Assembly: GCA_017477005.1 (NCBI GenBank)
Contig: JAFUXY010000481.1
Location: forward strand, 1 to 6,353
Origin: Lachnospiraceae bacterium
GTDB lineage: Bacteria; Bacillota; Clostridia; Lachnospirales; Lachnospiraceae
Length of the DNA: 6,353 nt
Direction: 5' to 3'
In this document: piece by piece, positions 5,473 to 6,353 of the stretch
Layout of the letters: each line of letters starts with the position of its first letter
Numbering within the stretch: position 1 is the first letter of the stretch
The notes under the pieces: generated by a model
Databases searched by the model: none
What the model was told of the DNA's origin: nothing
Seen by the model: only the letters and a program-made list of their open reading frames with translations
Made by a program: the position numbers and the translations under genes

Positions 5473-6150
5473 TTACGAAACCAGTTTTTTTACAACGCCG
5501 GCTGACAATGATTCCTTCAAAAGCGTACCCTCCCACAGAACGACCACCATCGGCTCCGTAGGCGAAGGACGGCGGAAAAAGCTGCGTTTGGCGCTGGTGA
5601 TTTCGCCGGAATGGGACGCAATCGAAATATCGTTCGAATCAAAGGTATTGGCGACGATATATGCCTTTTTTTCGCCCTCACATCCGGCATGTGCGCCACC
5701 GCGGATCTCCCCGGAGACAATGATATTTCCCTTCACCTTCACGGTGCCGCCCCGTTTGATATCCCCAAGGATCAAGACGCTGCCATCGGAGGTCACGATT
5801 TCATCCTTCTTGATGGATCCGGGCACGATCTTGGCGTTTTGATAAAACTCATCGAAATAGAACCGGTCGATCATATCGATCATCCGCGCGTCCTTCAAGC
5901 GATCGTTTTCTTCGATCAAAATAATATGGATCAGCGAATTCAGTTCGATCGCTTCCACGAGTACGGAAAGCTCCTGTCCGGTCAGATCCCGCCCTTCTGT
6001 CCGCAGAATCAGATCGACCTTTCCGAAAAAATTCTTGGCTTCGGCAAATTTTCCGCACACCTCGCGGATCAACGTCTCAAAATCGGCTTCTTTATCGAGC
6101 ACCAGCGTCAACCCATGCGGATTGCTTTTGATTGTGCAAGCATCGATCAT
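5473..6150 (-). CDS. minC: Septum site-determining protein MinC, divergent MinD-binding motif
   Basis: Cytosolic inhibitor of FtsZ polymerisation, normally recruited to the membrane by MinD. The 225-aa protein has an N-terminal domain (about 1-105) of the MinC_N type and a C-terminal beta-helix domain carrying GDIKRGGTVKVKGNI at 129-143 followed by IRGGAHAG at 149-156, the clear family signature. Where other MinC proteins have RSGQ at the start of the C-domain, this one has K114-K-D-E117 at the same distance from the glycine repeats. The end is PMVVVLWEGTLLKESL plus a short tail, as in the family. The start ATG at 6150 has GAGGG 7 nt upstream; that site may be paired in a small hairpin. The gene lies 71 nt after the PBP tail, and no minD or minE follows; rodA comes next. 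Confidence 0.93.
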   Translation of the reverse strand: MIDACTIKSNPHGLTLVLDKEADFETLIREVCGKFAEAKNFFGKVDLILRTEGRDLTGQELSVLVEAIELNSLIHIILIEENDRLKDARMIDMIDRFYFDEFYQNAKIVPGSIKKDEIVTSDGSVLILGDIKRGGTVKVKGNIIVSGEIRGGAHAGCEGEKKAYIVANTFDSNDISIASHSGEITSAKRSFFRRPSPTEPMVVVLWEGTLLKESLSAGVVKKLVS

Positions 6151-6158
6151 ATCTATAC

Positions 6159-6178
6159 CCTCTTTTTTCGAAAGGAGG
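6159..6178 (-). promoter_or_regulatory. Possible hairpin covering the minC ribosome binding site
   Basis: On the minus strand CCTCCTTT (6178-6171) can pair with AAAAGAGG (6166-6159) at 7 of 8 positions across a 4-nt CGAA loop. The paired GAGG is the presumed Shine-Dalgarno of minC. It is short and of modest stability, so regulation is only a suggestion. The upstream CCTCC-containing arm could also be chance. Confidence 0.25.
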
Positions 6179-6221
6179 CTGCTTCAAGGAAGTATCACGG
6201 AAATGTATCCGATGCCCCTTC

Positions 6222-6353
6222 CTAATCCGCCACGGAGTTTCCTGTCGCGACACGCTGCGCTTCCGCAGACTCCGCAACTCCATACGAATCTTCGTCTCCA
6301 AAATAAATGCCCAAAATATAACGCGAAATATCGGACGCATTGTGGGACGTATA
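6222..6353 (-). CDS. mrdA: C-terminal tail of a class B penicillin-binding protein, probably PBP2 (partial)
   Basis: Only the last 43 codons are inside the window; the frame is open to the right edge and ends in TAG at 6224-6222. The visible peptide contains SHNASDISRYILGIYFGDED, which resembles the region after the transpeptidase domain in PBP2-type proteins, where a conserved aromatic-ended helix (DAYF-like) precedes a variable tail. A PBP2 gene is expected here: in Clostridia mrdA commonly precedes minC, and PBP2 is the partner of RodA encoded two genes on. The catalytic S-x-x-K and KTG motifs lie outside the window and cannot be checked, so the assignment rests on this short tail and on context. 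The longer overlapping frame at 6092-6340 is a shadow. Confidence 0.65.
   Translation of the reverse strand, partial: YTSHNASDISRYILGIYFGDEDSYGVAESAEAQRVATGNSVAD

Noticed and set aside
5611..6225. 204-codon open frame on the plus strand
   Set aside because: It is a shadow of minC; the minus-strand product carries the MinC signature and a proper start.
6092..6340. 82-codon minus-strand frame overlapping the minC start and the PBP tail
   Set aside because: It is rich in Arg and of low complexity, and overlaps two better-supported frames. The PBP tail is read in another frame and ends at 6222.

Overview
The window looks like chromosomal DNA of a low-GC Gram-positive bacterium of the class Clostridia, possibly Oscillospirales-like (inference). 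The reasons are the clostridial style of HtpG with its long acidic linker, strong AGGAGG-type ribosome binding sites, and a minus-strand morphogenesis cluster in the order PBP2 tail - minC - rodA - mgsA - D,D-carboxypeptidase, which matches the usual clostridial mreBCD-mrdA-minCDE-rodA-mgsA arrangement except that minD and minE are absent.

Layout from left to right. Positions 1-1309 hold the C-terminal two thirds of htpG (Hsp90) on the plus strand, running in from outside the window. Positions 1310-1508 are noncoding: an imperfect foldback (MITE-like) element of about 125 bp abuts a strong bidirectional terminator that separates converging transcription. Next, on the minus strand, is a compact AT-rich two-gene cassette, mntA-hepT (2127 to 1509), a HEPN/minimal-nucleotidyltransferase toxin-antitoxin module with intact key motifs on both sides and its own extended -10 promoter. 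A second terminator (2231-2263) closes the next minus-strand unit, a 140-aa P-loop protein of unknown role with its own sigma-A type promoter at 2824-2852.

From 6353 down to 2892 lies one tightly packed minus-strand operon for cell-wall growth and division: the tail of a penicillin-binding protein (probably PBP2), MinC, the SEDS glycosyltransferase RodA, methylglyoxal synthase, and a lipoprotein D-alanyl-D-alanine carboxypeptidase. PBP2 and RodA would form the elongation peptidoglycan synthase, the carboxypeptidase trims pentapeptides, and MinC would limit FtsZ assembly.

The most interesting signals are departures from the expected pattern inside these familiar genes. MinC has KKDE where the family has the MinD-binding RSGQ motif, and minDE are missing from their usual place, where a 3 x 15-bp tandem repeat now fills the minC-rodA gap. 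The methylglyoxal synthase has Thr in place of the catalytic Asp of the GGDQQ motif. A 33-bp-period duplication straddles the carboxypeptidase stop codon and abuts the downstream promoter. No wholly new multi-gene system is evident; the mntA-hepT pair is a recognised defence/toxin-antitoxin type.
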